Below, in pieces: positions 43,047 to 53,687 of a stretch of 64,000 nt of DNA. Position numbers and translations under genes: made by a program. The stretch is from positions 8,970,501 to 9,034,500 of the forward strand of contig OU015659.1 of the NCBI GenBank assembly GCA_907165275.2. Reading direction: 5' to 3'. Every line of letters begins with the position of its first letter. Positions within the stretch are counted from its first letter, which is position 1. A model generated the notes under the pieces. That model did no database searches. It worked only from the letters and a program-made list of their open reading frames with translations, and had not been told where the DNA came from. This DNA comes from Zygaena filipendulae (taxonomy: Eukaryota; Arthropoda; Insecta; Lepidoptera; Zygaenidae).

Positions 43047-43795
43047 TGTAACTAAGCATGATTTATTGAAAGCTTGATTAATTCTTTCGTTTAAAAACTA
43101 TACCCTTGATAAAAAATAGCTTCTTTCCCGCGGTTGCGCTCAAATTTGTGGTGGAATATGTAAATACCTGTTCTTTATTTGAGAAGAAAAGACCATTTAC
43201 CGATTTCCACTTTAACCTCCTTCCCCTCTCTCCTTTTTCATTATTTTTGCTGCAAACCTATATTATAAAAGGAAAAAGGAAACTGAGCAAAATTTTGTGT
43301 TCCTAGACGGTAGTTTGATCTAGGCTGTATGTATAGATGACCTGGTTTGTCTTAACTCGTTCGAGAGCTGATAATCCAATCAGAAATTTCATGCTCACGC
43401 ATTGCATTCGGAAAAGAAAGATATCTCTTTACCAATTTCTTTCCGGGATCTTTCTCGTTTATTTATGAGTCTTTGGATTCTCGCATAAAGGTTAATGGTT
43501 TCCTGTGGAAGGTGGGTACGACTTTCCTGACAAACACTGATTGAATTAATTACCATCCAGTACGTTGGCAGTAGGCAGAGTTTAAATAAAACAAACAGGC
43601 TACGTAACCACGTTATGGATACGAAGGGGATCTCAAATAGCAATTTCTACTAACATGACGAATTTCGCCCAAAGTACATACATCCCATACATTATTTGCG
43701 TAGGACGGATAATCTTTGTAGCCAATATGAAAGTCGTTTGGAGCGAGTGGAAATGTCGGGTACAATAACGTAAACTTGATCCTCAAAAGTGTTTT
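43047..43795. other. intergenic
   Basis: A Helitron-like scrap (TTCCCGCGGTTGCGCTC) lies at 43124-43142. Chance frames of 66-82 codons on each strand. No gene. Confidence 0.35.
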
Positions 43796-43990
43796 TTAAC
43801 TGACTTCAAAAAGGAGGAGGTTATCAATTCGGATATTTGGTTTTTTTTTATGCATGTTCAAGCTAACTCCGTCATATATAGACGGATTTGCAAAATTTTT
43901 CTTTTGTCCGAAATGGTCCCATTTAAATTTCATAAAGATCTGATTATGAGTTTCGGGGACAGACAAGAGAACTCTTGAGGCCGGTTTAAT
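43796..43990 (+). mobile_element. fragment of CCGACTTCAAAAAGGAGGAGG-type element
   Basis: TTAACTGACTTCAAAAAGGA, GGAGGTTATCAATTCGGA, TAGACGGATTTGCAAAATTT and AAATTTCATAAAGATCTGAT. Same family as 17483-18126, opposite orientation, truncated. Confidence 0.6.
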
Positions 43991-44384
43991 TATTTTGTTA
44001 AAATTTTGCTTATAAATTATGTAACTTTTGGATGCTAAACAGTAGCGTCGAGAATAACAAAACACTTAACACCTTGCCTATAGAAATACGTACAATGTAT
44101 GGAACAAAGAAATTCAAATATGAACTAAAAAAGTACTTAACATCTAAAGTTAACGGGACCGATTAAAAGGATCGCGCGTGTACTGACTTCGGGTGGGAGT
44201 ACCCATGAAAGCCCAATTATCCATCTCGCATCCAGCAAAAGACCTCGCTACCTACCTCCATGATGGCTTGTAATGTGGTTGGTGTTTACTATCTGGTATT
44301 TTGTTTTATAATATGGTACCTGTATGATATTAGGAAATAAATCATAGCAACTACCTACCTACCTCAGAAATTAAAAAAGTCAGA
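43991..44384. other. intergenic
   Basis: Unique; 44165-44260 has moderate complexity (CTTCGGGTGGGAGTACCCAT) but no frame. Confidence 0.3.
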
Positions 44385-44480
44385 TGCGACACCAATAAGC
44401 CCTTTCGGGCTTAAGTGTCTTGTATAATGTTGTTAATGTATTTGTTTTTTTCTGAAGTAAATAAATAAAAAAATAAAAAA
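44385..44480 (+). mobile_element. retroposon 3' tail with hairpin and poly(A)
   Basis: The perfect hairpin AAGCCCTTTCGGGCTT (44398-44413) is followed by GTGTCTTGTATAATGTTG, CTGAAGTAAATAAATAAA and an A-rich end: a typical LINE tail order. Confidence 0.55.
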
Positions 44481-44518
44481 AGTATTTGATGTATCTATCG
44501 ACTTTATAATTATTACTT

Positions 44519-44560
44519 TACTAGTTGAAGCCCGCGGTTCCACATCTGTTGATTTCAAAG
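44519..44560 (-). mobile_element. Helitron-like 3' scrap, minus
   Basis: ACTAGTTGAAGCCCGCGGTT then CCACATCTGTTGATTTC. Confidence 0.5.
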
Positions 44561-44952
44561 TACTTATATATATATTTGAGTAGTGGTAGTAAATAGTGTC
44601 AAAAAACATAAATAATGCTTGGACATTTTTACATAGCGCCAATTGAATCCAAAGTTTACAAAGCTTGTACATACTACGTAAACTAGACAACTGATATAAA
44701 ACTCATATTGTAAATATTATAATTTATACACACTTATTATTATGATACAAATTAAACTCCTAAGCAACTATACACTGCAAATGTGGGCATCAAATCCGGT
44801 GCAGTGGATACCTGGACCTACAGTTGTACCAACGGTGTTACTCCAAGCTTAAGTCAAACCGAAACTGATTTCCATTCTCTACATAGAATGGTGGAATGGT
44901 TATTGGTCAATGGGAAGTGTCTCATATCAAGTTATTTCAATTTTATTAAACA
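44561..44952. other. intergenic
   Basis: Unique sequence; 44780-44930 is moderately complex, no supported exon. Confidence 0.3.
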
Positions 44953-45125
44953 CTAGCTGTCCCCCACGGTTTGCCCGCGGTAATTTCGGAATTCAAGCGA
45001 CAATTTTTCTTCATGTATCACTATATCTATTGGTGAAAACCGTATGAAAATCCGTTCAGTGGTCATTGAGTTTATCGCGAACAAACAGACGCAGAAAAGG
45101 ACTTTGTTTTATTAATATGTAAGGA
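44953..45125 (-). mobile_element. Helitron-like family A3, minus, complete
   Basis: CTAGCTGTCCCCCACGG, CTATTGGTGAAAACCGTATG, AATCCGTTCAGTGGTCATTG, GAGTTTATCGCGAACAAACA, then TTATTAATATGTAAGGA. Confidence 0.85.
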
Positions 45126-45379
45126 TACGGCAAGTAAATATTAATAATTTTAAGTAATAACTTACTTAAAAACTTATTTTATGATAATTCCATAAAATTG
45201 TGTGTGAACTAAATAGGTAGAAACGCTTCAAAATAGCAGAAAATAATTTATTATGATACAACTTAATAAACTTAATACAATGTTTCCGGAATCCTTAGTT
45301 CATCTAGCGGTTTTTGAGAAATATACATCACTTTTATAAAAACCAGCGACAAAATGATATTTTTGTAACAAAATAACAA

Positions 45380-46036
45380 TCTATACTAATATTATAAAGA
45401 GCAAAAGTTTGTGAGATTGTGGGTTTGTAAGTTTGTGACGTTGTAGGGAGTAATCTCTGGATCTACTGAACCGATTTTGAAAATTCTTTCACTTTAAGGA
45501 AGCTGCAGTGATTCTGAGTGTCATAGGGTACTTTTTATCCCGGAATTCCCTCGGGAACTCCAGAGTTTATGAGTTTGTAAGATTGTAGTGCAGGGTAATC
45601 TCTGGATATACTGAATCGATTTTAAAAATTTTTTCACTTATAAGAAGCTACAGTGAACTTGAGTGACATAATGTACTTTTTATCCCGGAATTCCCGCGAG
45701 AACTCAGGAGATTGTGAGTTTGTGAGGTTGCAGGGGGTAATCTCTGGATCTACTGAACCGATTTTGAAAATTATTTCACTTTTTTTGAATTTGATTTTGA
45801 TTTTGAAAAGCTGGAGTGATCTTGAGTGACATTGGGTACTTTTTTATCCCTGGATTCCCGCGGGAACTCCGGAGTTTTTGAGGTTATAATCTCTGGATTT
45901 ATTTAACCGATGTTGAAAATTCTTTTACTTATACAGTGGAGCTACATTGATCCAAAATGATATAGGTTAGTTTTTACTCCGGAATTTCCACGAGTACTCC
46001 GAAATTGCCGCGGATGAAACCGTGGGGGTCAGCTAG
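45380..46036 (+). mobile_element. Helitron-like family A2 with four tandem internal units
   Basis: A|TC at 45380 (TCTATACTAATATTATAAAG) and CTAG|T at 46036. The interior has four successive units of about 145-165 bp (about 45398-45560, 45561-45707, 45708-45870, 45871-46013). Each has TAATCTCTGGAT, ACTGAACCGATTTTGAAAAT, a TTATAAGAAGC-like block, GTACTTTTTATCCC and a GGAATTCCCGCGGGAACTCC-type palindrome. The units differ by scattered changes, so the amplification is not recent. 657 bp against about 200 for a single-unit copy. Confidence 0.88.
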
Positions 46037-46979
46037 TGCTAGTAATATAATATAATAATAATAAGGTCTTAACTTATTCTACGGTATAGCTATTCTCTTT
46101 ATTCGTTTATATAAAGAGTAGGTAACTAAACGCTTTCATGGAAAAAAATATTAATACGTATCATTTATTTAGGTAGGTATATATTTTCATTTGTAACTAC
46201 GTTTTGTTTAAAACAATCGACTCAATTAAAAAAATGTTCTTTGACAATGTTACAAAAGCTTGTCTACGGTTGACGTCTTGTAACAACTTCTAAGGATCAA
46301 AACCATTAGCCCTCGAGGAAAAAAACGAGCTTTAATTTCTTTTTTACCTCTTCTTTTTTCAAGACAAAACATAATGGCAACATTTGCGGCCAGAACAACA
46401 CCATTTTATAACCTTACCCGGCGGCATAATGTTTACAATGAATGACTTTTTTACAGCAAGGAAATGCGATATTAATTCAGTATCAAGTTTTGTTCTATTT
46501 CCTTTGAATCCATATTACTTTTACTTCGTATTACGAACGAGGGTATGTAGGGGGTAGAGTGATTTACTGGTTCACGATATCCTTTGTGATCGGCCATTGT
46601 TTTTTGGCGAGTTCAATCTCTGCGAGTACAATCGTGTTATGGACGCAGCAAAAATAGAAAACAAATCCAGGGGGCCGTTAGGGAGTTGTTCGAAGCATTT
46701 CCTTATTTATGTTTTTGATATTTCCTTTTGCTCCAGATATTATACTCTACTGCGTGTAGGTAAAGTCATCACTTTACAAAAGAACAAAATTCCTAAATTA
46801 GAAGTAAAATACATAAACAAAACATATTATATGCTTAACATATTTTGCTTCACTATTGCATTGGTCCTAACTGTAAAGATAGTTGTAAAGTAATTTTTAA
46901 ATAAATAAAAAAACGTATTAGATAAGTCAAGTGATTCTGCTTGGATGATCAAAAATCTTTTGCTTTTTTAAATGACCTT
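46037..46979. other. upstream flank of the 47331 gene
   Basis: No repeat beyond 46036. A plus frame from ATG 46639 codes for 84 residues ending in a hydrophobic stretch (MLNIFCFTIALVLTVKIVV), with no recognised family. Possible small gene or upstream exon, more likely chance. ATTAGCCCTCGAGG and GGCGGCATAATG patches add complexity. Confidence 0.3.
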
Positions 46980-47330
46980 TCAAAATGGTCGTTAAATTGA
47001 CATCTTCAGCGAATAACGTGTTAAATTTCATTTTTACAGTTGCTGAATGCAGATTCCTCAAAAGACCTCCGCGTACACGAGTTTCCGTGCTCGTTAAATG
47101 GAAGACGTTAGTGATTTCTTACGTGAGAAGCGATGTTAGCGCATCGTTACCTACTGTTCATAGTGCCGAGTGTATAGGAACATTGTCGTGTCGACGGTGA
47201 CTGTAGAGGACAGATGTATCGGTAACTGCTAACGACCACTGTACAATTAATAACCGGTAAAAAGGCTCGTGTGTTGTGCAGATTTAGTGTCGTATGGGAC
47301 GATATAGAGGGGTTCGTCCAACGAGCTGCA
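46980..47330 (+). promoter_or_regulatory. probable promoter/5'UTR of the 47331 gene
   Basis: GC and CpG content rise (GACCTCCGCGTACACGAG, GTCGTGTCGACGGTGACTG), the sequence is unique, and it ends at the ATG in context GAGCTGCAATGG. TSS not located; no clear TATA. A 71-codon frame (46985-47197) across it is treated as an upstream or chance frame. Confidence 0.45.
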
Positions 47331-47403
47331 ATGGCACGGAAAGCTGGCTGGCTCGTCGTGTTATGGGTCGCCATATTTCCGTTGTATCGAGCTGATAATC
47401 TCG
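47331..47403 (+). CDS. first coding exon of a secreted or membrane protein
   Basis: ATG at 47331 opens MARKAGWLVVLWVAIFPLYR, then ADNL: a basic n-region, a hydrophobic core and a polar end, that is, a signal peptide. The frame runs into CTCG|GTAAGTG, a near-consensus splice donor at 47404, leaving phase 1. The exon is GC-richer than its surroundings and preceded by a promoter-like island. The next exon was not found in the window, so the intron may be long and the gene may leave the right edge. A first exon with only the signal peptide is usual for insect receptors and extracellular-matrix proteins; which one cannot be said. Confidence 0.7.
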
Positions 47404-48625
47404 GTAAGTGTGAAAGTGGCTGTACTTAATTATTTTTATCTATACGTATAAATAAAATGAACGTGTCTGTCTTTTATATCGAGATAACTGCCTTCTCATA
47501 AGCTCGAAGAGTTATGCGTGCTTTCCCTAGACGATATTGCGAGTTTAATCAAGGAAAAAATTTAGGTAAACAGTGAAACAAAAATATTTCGTTTTGGTTT
47601 CAAGTTCTGAGATTGAATTTCGAGCAAGCGAAACATTCTACAATAGAAAAGGATTGTAGGATTTAAGGTATAAGAACAAAAATACAATTGCTTTCGTATG
47701 ACATATAGAACTTTTCAGCTTACTTTCAAGAAATAGCAAAATGTTAAAAAAGACGCAGCAAATTGGTTAATTATTGTAAATTTTTCTGAATTTAGATTTT
47801 TTTTACATTTTTCTAAATTCAAAACACTGCTCACTGAGTGAGCGAAATCGAATTTTCCATACAACAGTACCTTTACAATTGAAATTCTTCGAGTAAGCAA
47901 GAGTTTGTTCATAATAATTATGCCCTCTGGTTTTAAATAACAAAGGTTTGCTTTTAGAACTGGAGAGTTGAAAATATTTATCTTACTCATCCAAATGGCT
48001 CCATTATCTTAACAAAAATATTTTTTTCTCGTACCTATATAATAGGTAATGTAGAAAAAAGTTGTCGTACGTAATTTCATGAGATACGGATTATTTATGT
48101 GGCAGAAAATTAATGGTTCCCGAGTTAGCCGTTCCCTTTCTAATTCAGATTTTTACATTCCATAGTGCAAAATTTTCGTTAAAATTCATTTAATAACTTT
48201 GACGTGCAAAAATGCTGCAAAATAATGATCTAGAAAGTGATTTAAAAATGCATTTAAAGACTTTTTATTTAAATCTATGTAGGTAATGTGTTTCTCAAAA
48301 TAGCTACTAAAATTGTACGATTAGGTTTTATTTTATTTACCTACCAACTATTTAGCTATTTTCAACCCATGGATTTATACACACGCAAGTTCTGCTAACG
48401 TTTAAGTTGTGCGGATTTAACAAACAAAAGACGTGCGCTAGTAACACACGTGCCGGCTTTTGAGTAAACTGACTTCATGAAAGGTTGTTTGGGCTTAGTA
48501 TCTACTTCCCCGTTTGTCGAAAAGCTAACTCAAAATTTACAAAGGCACTGATAAAACAAAGGTGAAAGTTTATCAAATTGTGAATAACAGTAGGTAGTTA
48601 TAGATTATAATAAATCAACTAGGGG
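47404..48625 (+). other. start of putative first intron
   Basis: Begins GTAAGTG. 47437-47470 resembles the left end of Helitron family B (CTATACGTATAAATAAAATG). The remainder is AT-rich with chance frames only. Confidence 0.4.
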
Positions 48626-48805
48626 AATTGCGTCCATGGGGGTAATAGCGTCTATCAAAGATTATTCAAAAACTGTTAGGAATAAAACGACTATTTCTAT
48701 CTATTTTTTTTATTAAACAAACAAAACTAGATGGAAGTAGTCATTTTAAACCTAATAGTTTTCGAGTAATCTTTGCTAGACTCTATTACACCCATGGACA
48801 CAATT
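48626..48805. mobile_element. 180-bp foldback MITE
   Basis: 55-bp arms: AATTGCGTCCATGGGGGTAA through ACTGTTAGG at the left, matched by CCTAATAGTTTTCGAGTAAT through CCATGGACACAATT at the right. A 70-base A/T-rich loop separates them. About 47 of 55 arm positions pair by eye. No other copy in the window. Confidence 0.8.
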
Positions 48806-49079
48806 ATATGACTTGTATATAAAATACATTGCGTCTTTAGAGTTCGTTGGACAAGGGTACTAAGCCAAATAGGGTCCATGATAACTAAATCACTAAAGCT
48901 GTTCGATTTTATTTTCAAAATTTGGAGGTCGATAGGTAACCTTTTTTTTTATTTAGAAACCTAAATAAAAAAAACTTTTCAGTCGTAGGTCTGCGTCTAA
49001 ATTGGATTTACAAAAATACTAAGTACATAACATGCTGTTCTGTTAGGTTAGGATGATAGGTACTATGGATCTATACATA

Positions 49080-49358
49080 TAAAAAGTTCATGCGAAAGTC
49101 TGACTGACGGATCAATGCACAGCCTAAACCGCTGATCGTAGAGACCTGAAACTTGTAGGGTGTGTTCTTTTTATGACGTAGGCATCCGATAAGTAAGCAT
49201 TTTTGAAAATTCAACCCCTAAAGGGGTTAAAACAGGGTTGCAAAGTTTGTATGGAACAACGTGTTTTCTTGGAAGAAATTTCGGGTCATCTTGATTTATT
49301 CGTTTTAAACTCTTCGATGTCTGATTTCAACCATCACGCAGACAAAGGCAAAAGCTAG
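49080..49358 (+). mobile_element. Helitron family B (GGCAAAAGCTAG end), plus
   Basis: TC at 49080 (TCTATACATATAAAAAGTTC), GTCTGACTGACGGATCAATG, CACAGCCTAAACCGCTGATC, TTCAACCCCTAAAGGGGTTA, and CAAAGGCAAAAGCTAG ending at 49358. This is a second widespread lepidopteran Helitron-like family; the GC-rich hairpin before CTAG has decayed. Confidence 0.75.
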
Positions 49359-49370
49359 CATCTAATATTA

Positions 49371-49630
49371 CTAGCTGCTTCCCGCGGTTTTACCTGCGTT
49401 TATTTCGGAGATCCCACGGGAAATCTGGGATAAAGGTACCCTATATTCTTACCTGTACCCTTGACAACGTGTATTATACAAAGTTTTATGTATTTTCACT
49501 TGCGTTAATTTCGGGGTTCCTGAGGGCACTCCGGGATAAAAAGTATCATGATGATCGATTGAGCCTTCAAGGCGTGGAAACGTAAGAAACAAAATAAACA
49601 AACACACTTTTGCGTTTATAATAGTAAGGA
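49371..49630 (-). mobile_element. Helitron-like family A1, minus, partial internal duplication
   Basis: CTAGCTGCTTCCCGCGG at the left. A second GTTAATTTCGGGGTTCCTGA and GGGATAAAAAGTATCATG block is inserted in the middle. Ends TTTATAATAGTAAGGA. Confidence 0.78.
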
Positions 49631-50279
49631 TTTCGGCTTTACAATGCAATTGAAATATACCTAACCGTATTTACCATAATTATTTTACTGCACTTTTTAT
49701 TAAAAAATGAGGTTAATATTAGGTACTTTATTTGAATAACAGAGTCTTAACGGAATATCAATTGTTTCTAAAACACCCAAAAGTGGAAATTCGGGAGAGG
49801 CTCAGTGGATATCTTGTACGTGACACGCAACCTTGATAATTCCTCTTAGAACAATAAAGCTCTTCGATTCGGAACAATGGACTGAATGGTTACGACCACA
49901 CGACCCCTGTTAGAACGCGGCCGATACAAAAACTGACAGGTTCTTAGTTAATGAATTACACAGTCCAGTGGATATACTCCGTGTGTCCTCTTTGATCCAA
50001 ACGGTAACACATTTGATTGTTATAACATTCTTTGTGTTTTTGTTAAGATTATTTTGTACTTATCTAAGACAGTTCATAACATCCTGTTACTAATTAATGA
50101 AGTTAATATTATCAATCTAGATGAATACTTAGAGTCTTAGACAAATTGTTATTTAGATATTTTTAGGAAATAAATAAATAATAATAGTTAACATTTGTTA
50201 CGTGATATTTCATTATATTATTGAGAATGCCACTTAAGCATTGATTGCGCAATTTCTGCTAATTAACTTGTTATTTAGC
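49631..50279. other. intronic/intergenic
   Basis: AT-rich unique DNA, no exon recognised. Confidence 0.3.
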
Positions 50280-50735
50280 TCGTACTATATTATAAATGCG
50301 AAAGTGAGTTTATTTGTTTGTTTGTTATACGCTTTAACGCCTTAACTACCTTACTTAAAAACCGATGATCATGTGAATACGCGCTGTCAAAGTACAAAAA
50401 AAGACAAAGCTTAGCTGAAGTTCTAACACCACGGAAGTCAATTTATGCAACTTTTCAGGACAGCAAAAAACCTGTACCTATTATTTTGCATCAAACAACT
50501 ATTTAAAGTTAGGTTTATTCAATATACGAATTATTAAAATACTTAGTATAATTCATGTAGGCACATTTAAATTTTAAACAAAATTATTTTCTTGCGATTC
50601 CCTATCGAATAAAATAAGGAACGTATTTCGTTAAAATTTGACTTCCGTAGTGTTAGGACTTCAACGACGATAGGGTACTTTCTATCCCAGAATTCCCGCG
50701 GGAACTCCGAAATTAACGCGGTTGAAACTGAAGTT
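50280..50735 (+). mobile_element. Helitron-like family A1, plus, split by a foldback MITE
   Basis: 5' half 50280-50413 (TCGTACTATATTATAAATGC, GTTTGTTTGTTATACGC, ACCGATGATCATGTGAAT). 3' half 50666-50735 (GATAGGGTACTTTCTATCCC, AATTCCCGCGGGAACTCC). The last bases and CTAG are lost at the junction with the next copy. Confidence 0.75.
50414..50665. mobile_element. 252-bp MITE with 28-bp terminal inverted repeats
   Basis: GCTGAAGTTCTAACACCACG at the left and CGTAGTGTTAGGACTTCAAC at the right, imperfect complements continuing to GAAGTCAA/TTGACTTC. It interrupts the Helitron above and is therefore younger than it. Confidence 0.8.
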
Positions 50736-50865
50736 TTGAGGTTCCTGCGGGGGACAAAAACTCCCCTGACAATCCCTGCAATATGTATGCGAAATTTTAT
50801 GAAGATCAGTTGCGTAGTGAAGGCGTGAAAGCTTCACAAATTCGCATTTATGAGAAGTAAGTGTA
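50736..50865 (-). mobile_element. Helitron-like family A1 fragment, minus
   Basis: TTTGAGGTTCCTGCGGGGGA, CCTGACAATCCCTGCAATAT, ATGAAGATCAGTTGCGTAG and AAGGCGTGAAAGC, facing the preceding plus copy. Confidence 0.65.
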
Positions 50866-51734
50866 AGAATTATTCTTGTTTGGCCCGAATGACAATTTGA
50901 TAAAATATGTTTCGATTCCATACGCATATATTTCTTTGCGTGGCAAAAAATCGACTGAATTTCACTTGACTCCGCGGAAAATATACCAGTCAGCGTATAA
51001 AAAACGTCGGGCTTGCTCTACGCCGCAAAACCGTTGATTTTTTCAGCCGTCAATCACTGCCTGTGAGTCGATTAAAACGTGGATATATCACGCTAAAAGG
51101 CTCCGACAATTCTGGCACGATTTTGAGAAGGTATTTTTTGAATAACGTATTTTTCACCAACTATTAAAAAAAAAATTCTCTGTTATTATACAGAACATAC
51201 TAATGCTTCTATGTGTGTGCGCAATTTTTTTTTAAACTACAAGATCATGTTTTATGATTTATTGTTTTTTAATTGGAGTGGATAATGTGTGGGTATAGTA
51301 GTAGCAGCCACTAGTCACTAATAACTATATAATCCACTGTGACCACAACACACTCGATACCGATTTCTGTTGAGAGAGCGCCCACCACAATAAATTTTAT
51401 GTCTTTGGTATAACTTTGTAAACGGACAAATTATGTAATATTCCAACGTCATAATATAAGGGTTAGGGAAGGTTTTAGCATATAAAATATTGATATTAAA
51501 AAGGATCAATTTCCGGTGTTGTCCACATACAAACATTGGTTGCAAAAGTACGTATAAAATTAAAATAAATAAGACACATATAATTAATATGAAAAAATAA
51601 GGAAATTGTCTATAACTCGTATATTTATTACTATAACTCGTACATTTTAGATTATTTTAATATGTTAAGCATAAGTGTGTTCTTTAAATTACCTACCTAC
51701 TAGGTACTTATCTACTTTCCAATCAATCCCCTGA
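50866..51734. other. intronic/intergenic
   Basis: 50980-51130 is locally GC-richer (AACGTCGGGCTTGCTCTACG, GTCAATCACTGCCTGTGAGT), unidentified. I find no endonuclease domain here, so the LINE that follows really is 5'-truncated. Confidence 0.35.
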
Positions 51735-53687
51735 GTTGTCCACAGATACTCGTCACTCCACTCGGACACCCATCCAGGGGGTTCAAGACTAATCGAAAAT
51801 TTAATATTCCATTTAGAACTAGAAGTAAATGAATTTGTATTAAATATCCAGCAATGTGCCTGGAACAATACACCCAAACCCAAGAAAAAAGGCATTGGCA
51901 ACGTGTATCCATTAGAAATCAGAAACCTGATAGCAGAAAAACGAAAACTTAGAAAACAATGGCAAATAACGAGGTGTCCACTCTATAAAAAAATGCTAAA
52001 TAACCTCACAAAGCAATTAAAGAGAAAAATTAGTAATTTCCACAATGATTCGATGACTACTCATCTTAGTCAATTAACAAATGACCGCTCAACAGACTAC
52101 TCACTGTGGAAAGTGACAAAAAATTTAAAAAGGCCTATTACCCAAGTCTCTCCTATTAAATTAGAAAACGGCCGTTGGGCAGTAAGTAACGCTCAAAAAG
52201 CTGCAAAATTTGCTGAACATCTTGAGAAGATTTTCCAACCACATGAAAACAATGAGCTTGGAATAATGCTAGATGAACCTTTATTACAAGACGAACTAGA
52301 AATAAAACTCACGACGCCAAAAGAAGTCTCCAGAGAAATAAATCGCTTAAAGCAAAAGAAATCTCCAGGTTACGATCTCATCACAGGTGAAGTCCTTCGT
52401 AACCTGCCTCGTAAAGCAATAGTAAAACTCACAACACTTATCAATGCTTCATTTAGACTAAAATATGTTCCAGGCATTTGGAAATTCGCCGAAGTCATTA
52501 TGATTCCTAAACCAGGAAAACTAGCACACGAGGTGACATCATACAGACCGATATCCCTCTTACCAGTAATAAGTAAACTATTTGAAAAACTTCTTATAAA
52601 AAGGATAAGACCTGTTGTAGACGATAGAAATTTAATCCCTGATTACCAATTCGGCTTCAGAGAAAAGCATTCTACTATAGAACAAGTGCATAGATTAACT
52701 AATATTATTGAAAAATCTTTAGAAGAGAAAAAAGTCTGTTCCACTGTTTTTCTAGATGTCGCTCAAGCATTTGATAAAGTGTGGCATGATGGACTGATTT
52801 ACAAACTAAAGAAAATGCTTCCAAAACAATTTACAGATATTCTACAATCGTACTTATCTGACAGAATGTTTCGTATTAGACAAGAAGACTCATATTCAGA
52901 AATCAAGCAAATACAAGCTGGAGTACCACAAGGAAGTGTCTTAGGGCCGGTCCTTTACCTATTATACACATGTGATATTCCAATTCCAGAAAATATTACC
53001 ATTGCAACCTTTGCGGATGACACAGCTATCATGGCTACAGGGGTCACTCACGAAGAAGCAGTGGAAAAGGTACAATCTGCTGTTAACGTTATCTACAACT
53101 GGACCGCGAAATGGCGCATAAAACTAAATGAGTCGAAGTCAACTCACATAGATTTTACTAATAAAAAAACCTCATATCACCCGGTGCACATACGTGACAA
53201 TGTGATACCGTATGAAAATACAGCCAAATATTTGGGCATGACTCTTGACACCAAGCTCCGCTGGAGAGCTCACGTCAAAAAGAAACGCGATGAACTGGAA
53301 CTTCGCTACAGGAAGATGCATTGGCTGCTTGGGAGACACTCGGCGTTATCAGTGCACAACAAACTACTGCTGTACAAACAAGTCCTAAGACCGATATGGA
53401 CTTACGGTATTCAGCTGTGGGGCTGTACCAAACAGAGCAACGTGCAAATGATACAACGTTTTCAGAACAAAGTACTCAGAGGTGTTGTAAACGCGCCTTG
53501 GTACATAAGAAACGAAGACCTCCATCGGGACCTCGGAGTGGAATCTGTTAACGATACTATCAAAAAATATGCCGAAGCTCACCAACACAGACTTCGTCAC
53601 CATGTGAACGTCGAGGCCATCCAGCTCCTCGACAACACAAATATAAAACGAAGACTAAAAAGGACCAAACCTTTTGAGTTAGTGTAG
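51735..53687 (+). CDS. reverse transcriptase (jockey clade), N-terminally truncated
   Basis: The frame has no native start; translation is open from 51735 and reads through VYPLEIRNLIAEKRKLRKQW, the usual linker before the RT. Counting from the Val at 51903 as residue 1: KKSPGYDLITGEVL (RT1, about 152-165), SYRPISLLPVISKLFEKL (about 213-230), QFGFREKHSTIEQV (249-262), FLDVAQAFDKVWHDGL (283-298, with first catalytic Asp285), AGVPQGSVLGPVLY (339-352) and FADDTAI (370-376, catalytic Asp372-Asp373). Thumb and C-terminal regions follow to KRTKPFELV and a TAG stop. No internal stop or frameshift is seen over 594 codons, so the RT looks catalytically intact. It would copy LINE RNA at a nicked target, but with no endonuclease or gag it could not mobilise alone. 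Confidence 0.93.
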   Translation, partial: VVHRYSSLHSDTHPGGSRLIENLIFHLELEVNEFVLNIQQCAWNNTPKPKKKGIGNVYPLEIRNLIAEKRKLRKQWQITRCPLYKKMLNNLTKQLKRKISNFHNDSMTTHLSQLTNDRSTDYSLWKVTKNLKRPITQVSPIKLENGRWAVSNAQKAAKFAEHLEKIFQPHENNELGIMLDEPLLQDELEIKLTTPKEVSREINRLKQKKSPGYDLITGEVLRNLPRKAIVKLTTLINASFRLKYVPGIWKFAEVIMIPKPGKLAHEVTSYRPISLLPVISKLFEKLLIKRIRPVVDDRNLIPDYQFGFREKHSTIEQVHRLTNIIEKSLEEKKVCSTVFLDVAQAFDKVWHDGLIYKLKKMLPKQFTDILQSYLSDRMFRIRQEDSYSEIKQIQAGVPQGSVLGPVLYLLYTCDIPIPENITIATFADDTAIMATGVTHEEAVEKVQSAVNVIYNWTAKWRIKLNESKSTHIDFTNKKTSYHPVHIRDNVIPYENTAKYLGMTLDTKLRWRAHVKKKRDELELRYRKMHWLLGRHSALSVHNKLLLYKQVLRPIWTYGIQLWGCTKQSNVQMIQRFQNKVLRGVVNAPWYIRNEDLHRDLGVESVNDTIKKYAEAHQHRLRHHVNVEAIQLLDNTNIKRRLKRTKPFELV

